From Henckelia pumila (Eukaryota; Streptophyta; Magnoliopsida; Lamiales; Gesneriaceae), in assembly GCF_033568475.1 (NCBI RefSeq), contig NC_133120.1, positions 172,763,991 through 172,827,990 on the forward strand: a stretch of 64,000 nt of DNA, in the 5' to 3' direction. The notes beneath the pieces are model-generated. The model was not told the DNA's origin. It ran no database searches and saw nothing but the letters and a program-made list of their open reading frames with translations. Of this stretch, positions 59,372 to 64,000 are shown piece by piece. Both the position numbers and the translations under genes were made by a program. How positions within the stretch are numbered: position 1 is the stretch's first letter; each line of letters starts with the position of its first letter.

Positions 59372-59671
59372 TTAAGTGGTTCAAAGCGATAAGTTCTTGG
59401 TTGAACTAGAGTGAGCGGGGTAGATCGAGTCTGCATGTATTGGCTCCTCGCATGTGATTGAGTTATTTAACTGTTTATTTAATTCCATGCGAGCAGGCTT
59501 TATTATTTGAGAATTAATTGAATTACATGCTTATGTGATTTAATTTATAAAACATGATCTACTTGAAATATAATTGTTTCTGTTATCGATTGGTATCCGA
59601 TATTTTGAGCGGTTGTAAGGGCACCGATTGTAGCAATTGAGATATATCGTGTTCTAACCTTTGATTATCAG

Positions 59672-62600
59672 ATGGGTCCTCGTCGAGTTATTAACAGAAA
59701 CCCACCGCCAGTTACTCCACCGAATGAGTAAGCTAGTACTGAAACTGTTCAGATGGACCTACAGTGACTCCTATGGAAACCTTGATGAAGAGGTTTCAAT
59801 CGTTTAATCCGCCTTTGTTGTTAGGTACAGAGAATTCGGTTAACTGTGAGAGCTGGTTGGACGACATTGATCAGTTGTTCGATTCCCTTGATTACTGTGA
59901 CGACCGCCGAACTAGGTTAGTCATTCATCAGCTTTGTGGTGTTGCTAAGAACTGATGGATCACAACGAAGAGATCCATGGAGAATAGAGGTACAGTTGTT
60001 ACTTGGTCTCTTTTCAAAACTGAGTTTTATAAGCGTTTTTTCCCTGTTTCGTACCGAAAGGACAAGGGAGCAGAGTTTGCCAATCTGAGGCAAGGAAACT
60101 TGAACATTGAAGGGTATGTTGCCAAATTCGATAGTCTATTGTGTTTTGCACCGCATATCGCTGACAATGAAGAAGCCAAAGCCGATCAGTTCATCAACGG
60201 CTTGAATCCCTACATCCTCACATTGGTAAATACTTCTAGGCCTGATAACTTTGCGGATGCCATGAATCACGAAAAGGGAGCTGAAGCGGGTTTGTGGAGA
60301 CAGAGAGGAAATCAGATGGTGCCTCAGCAGCAGAGACAGTCTCAGAACCAACTGTCTCAGTATCAGAATCAGCCACCTCAGTATCAGAACCAACAGCAGA
60401 GGTATGAAGGTGGAAGGAGTGGGGGAAACAGAAGGGATCAGTACAAAGCAAGGGGGAAACAGTTCAAGGGGCAGGGGAACAGTTCTTCTAGTTCCAGTGG
60501 TTCCAAGCAGTTTGGTTCAGGACAGAGTTCTGGATCATTATCTTTGTTTTGCAACAAGTGTAGAGGTAGACACTCATCAGATCAGTGTGTAGGGGTCTTT
60601 GGGAAGTGCAATACCTGTCAGCAACCGGGATACTTTTCTAAGGTGTGCCCTCAGGGTAGTAGAGATCGAGCTCAGAGTGGGAGTTCATCTAGACCTACAC
60701 CTCAGCCTGAGATACAGTCTTCTGCAGTTCACTCCTTCCAGCCTCAGTAGCAGAACAGACAGGGAGGTAACCCTAGTGCGAACCAGCCTCCAAGACAGCA
60801 GTCACGAGTCTTTGCTTTGATAGAGGATCAGGCTCAGGCAGCACCTGATGATGTTATAGCAGGTAACTATTCAATTTTCGGTTAATCTGCTCATGTTTTG
60901 ATAGATACAGGTGCTTCCCATTCCTTTATCTCTGAGAAATTTGTGTTGTTACATGCTTTTCCTACTGAGTTGTTACCTACTGTAGTAGCTGTTACTTCAC
61001 CTTTGGGTGGAGGAATTGTTTCTATCAGATTAGTCAGGAACTGTGAACTCTGTTTTGAGGGAAATTTGTTAGAGTTCGACTGTATTGTACTTGGGCTGTC
61101 AGATTTTGACTGTATTGTTGGTATAGATTCTTTAACCAAGTACAGGGCAACCGTCGATTGTTTTCAGAAGGTTGTCAGATTCAGACCTGAAATGGCAAAC
61201 GAGTGGAAATTCTTTGGTAAGGGTTCTAGATCTAGAATTCCTTTGATTTCAGTGTTATCTGTGACTCATTTGTTACAGAGAGGTGCAGAGGTATTTTTGG
61301 TTTATGCAGTTGATGTACTGAAATCTAGCCCTGAATTGGTTGATATACCAGTGGTTAGAGATTTTGCTGATGTGTTTTCGGAGGATGTTCCTGGATTGCC
61401 GCCTATTCGAGAGATCGAATTCAGCATCGATTTGGTGTCAGTTACTCAACCTATTTCCAAAGCTCTGTATCGCATGGCACCAGTTGAATTGAGAGAGTTG
61501 AAGGAGCAGCTTGAGGATTTGATTGCCAAGGGATACATCAGACCTAGTGTATCGCCTTGGGGCGCTCCTGTCCTGTTTGTTCAGAAGAAGGATGGTTCTA
61601 TGCGGCTCTGTATCGACTACCGTCAACTGAATCAGGCTACAGTCAAGAACAGGTATCCTTTACCCTGAATAGATGACCTTTTTGATCAGCTGCAGGGTTC
61701 TTCTGTCTATTCGAATATTGATCTGAGGTCAGGTTATCACCAGCTAAGAGTGCGAGAGGAAGATGTTCCTAAGACCGCATTCAGAACGAGGTATGGTAAT
61801 TTTGAGTTTATAGTCATGTCGTTCGGTTTGACTAATGCTCCATCAGTTTTTATGGATTTGATGAACCGTATCTTTCAGCGTTATTTGGATGAGTTTGTCA
61901 TTATATTCATCAATGATATTCTTATCTACTCGAAGGACCGTACTGACCATGCAGAGCATTTGAGGACCGTCTTGCAGATTTTGCGAGTTGAGCAGTTGTT
62001 TGCCAAGCTATCTAAGTGTGACTTTTGGCTGGATCGAGTTGTCTTTCTCGATCACATTATCTCTGGAGATGGGATTTCTGTCTATCCCAGCAAGATTGAA
62101 GCGGTTATGAATTGGCCTAAACCGACATCAGTACCTGAGATCCGAAACTTTATGGGTTTAGCTGGTTATTATCGCCGATTTATCGAGGGTTTCTCTTCTA
62201 TTTCCAAGACGATTACTCAGCTGACACAGAAAAATGCGCCTTTTATCTGAAATGCAGATTGTGAGGCTAGCTTTGTCGACCTGAAGAGGAGACTGACCAG
62301 TGCTCCGATTCTTTCTATTCCGAAAGGTACTGGAGGTTTCATAGTCTATTGTGATGCTTTTAACCGAGACTTGGGTTGTGTTCTTATGCAGCATAAGCAT
62401 GTGATAACATATGCATCGAGGCAGCTGAAGCCGCACGAGACTCGTTATTCGGTTCATGATCTTGAACTCGCTGCGATTGTTTTTGCTCTGAAGATCTGGC
62501 GTCACTATTTGTATTGTGAGTCTTTCGAGATATTTTCTGATCATAAGAGTCTTAAGTACTTGTTTTCACAGGCAGAGTTGAATATGAGATAGAGAAGATG

Positions 62601-62853
62601 GTTAGATCTGTTGAAGTATTTCGACTGTGAAATCAAGTATTATCCGGGAAAGTCGAATGCCGTTGCAGATGCCTTGAGCCAAAAGCTTTGTTCTTTATCT
62701 CTTTCTACCATCGATGTTTATCAGTTGATCGATGATTGTTGCACTTCTGGTTTAGAGTTTGAAATAGATAGGAGGACTATCAGAGTGTTTGCTATTCAAG
62801 CCGAGCCGGAGATGTTTATTGTGATCAAAGAAGCACAGAAGTCTGAGCCTTGA
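59672..62853 (+). pseudogene. Gyp-2 copy 2 gag-protease-RT-RNase H, riddled with stops
   Basis: The probable start ATG 59672 is followed by a TAA and a 1-nt loss near 59757. From 59764 one frame runs to 62853, broken only by stops at 59953 (TGA), 60748 (TAG), 60883 (TAA), 61666 (TGA), 62248 (TGA) and 62590 (TAG). Domains: gag (ESWLDDIDQLF), zinc knuckle CNTCQQPGYFSKVC (the knuckle His is now Tyr), protease DTGASHS near 60905, RT (CIDYRQL, SFGLTN), RNase H ([21 protein letters not shown]). The RT catalytic block reads FINDIL (61906-61923) instead of FIDDIL. The frame leaves recognisable pol after ...KEAQKSEP at 62850; integrase and 3' LTR are absent. Confidence 0.93.
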
Positions 62854-64000
62854 GTATATGAGACTTTACGCTAATTTGGTCGAAAATTAGATCTTAACGA
62901 TTACTTAGTACATGAATGTACTCTTAAGTTGATCTAGCACGTCACTCGATTGTTCCTTGGTTCATATATCTGTAACCAATAAAGGATTACCTTGAACCAA
63001 CTCTCGGTTCAACAATCAACACCAAGGTTTCCCAAATATGAAACATTAAATCTTACACTGCTGCTTCCAAATCCTCATTTCGAAGGGAGTCAAACAATAG
63101 AGTACTCGGAGATTTAGGCTCTAATCTCAGCAACACAGAATCCCAAACGCTACTTCTTTATTATTAAGAAGTTCGGAAATATCATCAAGGGTATTTTCAG
63201 ACAACTATCAATATCTTGAGTGTCACTACTCAAAAGTTATGATGATTTTCCCCAAGGGTAATCTTCCTTTGCTGAGTTCCAAAGCACTACAAGCTTCCAG
63301 AACCACTGATCTCGATATCAGGGTTTATATCCCACTTTTAATAAAGAATTACCTATTGTCACCTGCCAGATGAAACTGTACTATCTGCTGATAACGATAC
63401 CCCTAGAACACTAGCTCCTGGTTCTTGACCCTTACTGGGTTCTAACATTACTGATTTGTATAAACTAGGTTAAGAGTTTTACTCTAATCAAACATCAAAC
63501 TGTGGCTTGTTCAGGAACTATCCGATCCCTCAAGAAGTCGATAATCAAAGAAATCTAACAACCAAAAGATTTCACTTTCAATATCTCTGACGGTGTCAGA
63601 CGATAGCTACTAATAATCCTTGGTACCAAAACCCAGTACCAACTAATTCTCACTAATAAAGAAAGTCTTAAAATCTGAACAAGAGAATCCATTAATCATT
63701 GGAATGCTTATTGGATATCTAAATCTTCAGTGACTGTGAATTCCAACATGACTGAGGTAGCCTCCCATGTACAGTCTCTAAAGCAATCTATGCTTCTAGA
63801 GAAATTACGAGCATATGGTCGCGCTGCCTCTATAATAAAATAAAATACAATCATCCCTACTGAATGAATGTAATACAGTCCATCATACCTGATATCCTAA
63901 AAGAACTATTCCTATGATATATCTAATCATATTCGGCAACACTAAATGAAAATCTGATACTTAATCTATTGTTCTGAACAATCACATTGATAATCTGATA
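62854..64000. other. Unidentified sequence joined to broken Gyp-2 pol
   Basis: At about 62850 homology to gypsy pol ends abruptly at ctgagcct/tgagtatatgag. The remaining 1.1 kb has no open frame longer than about 60 codons, is not AT-extreme, and matches no other part of the window that I can see. The tg at the junction could be the start of an inserted LTR whose far end is beyond the window (inference). Confidence 0.4.

Overview
The window is nuclear DNA of a flowering plant, a eudicot. The evidence is spliced genes with GT-AG introns, a nuclear gene for a plastid ribosomal protein, plant-type PEP carboxylase, and a dense load of nested LTR retrotransposons primed by initiator-Met tRNA. The style of the retrotransposon proteins reminds me of asterids (Lamiales, perhaps Gesneriaceae), but that placement is only an impression.

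Three host genes are well supported. (1) A plant-type phosphoenolpyruvate carboxylase lies on the minus strand at 7921-14965. It has ten coding exons that join in phase to 964 residues, with the N-terminal Ser phosphorylation motif and a QNTG C terminus. (2) A plastid 30S ribosomal protein S20 precursor lies on the plus strand at 27561-29516, with three exons and 183 residues. (3) A PRA1-family membrane protein, closest to the PRA1.H type, lies on the plus strand at 30266-41857, with four exons and about 247 residues. Its second intron is about 10.5 kb long because it is packed with mobile elements.

The rest is mostly mobile DNA. Positions 1-3155 hold the 3' part of a Ty3/gypsy element with a chromodomain-like tail (here called Gyp-1) and its 3' LTR. 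Positions 3156-7900 are AT-rich and hold an old tandem duplication and a decayed Mutator-like transposase. Positions 15946-16637 hold the remains of a pararetrovirus movement-protein gene, cut by a second gypsy family (Gyp-2, 16638-23880). Gyp-2 is itself invaded twice by a third LTR family (Cop-1): a solo LTR with perfect 5-bp target duplication at 20665-22557, and a 5' LTR plus leader from 23881. The PRA1 intron holds a solo LTR (31671-31978), a GC-rich non-autonomous hAT element (32132-32738) and three copies of a roughly 3-kb LTR arranged as a large palindrome plus a tail-to-tail inverted pair (32867-40831). Positions 46602-53896 are a full-length but disabled Gyp-1 element with both LTRs, PBS and PPT. 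Positions 54011-57759 hold another hAT element and LTR fragments. Positions 57760-62853 hold a second, decayed Gyp-2 copy, which breaks off into unidentified sequence that runs to the window end.

No new enzymatic or defence system is visible. The most unusual items are the LTR palindrome inside the PRA1 intron, the repeated GC-rich stem-loops and near-palindromic repeats inside LTRs of several families, and the endogenous pararetrovirus relic.
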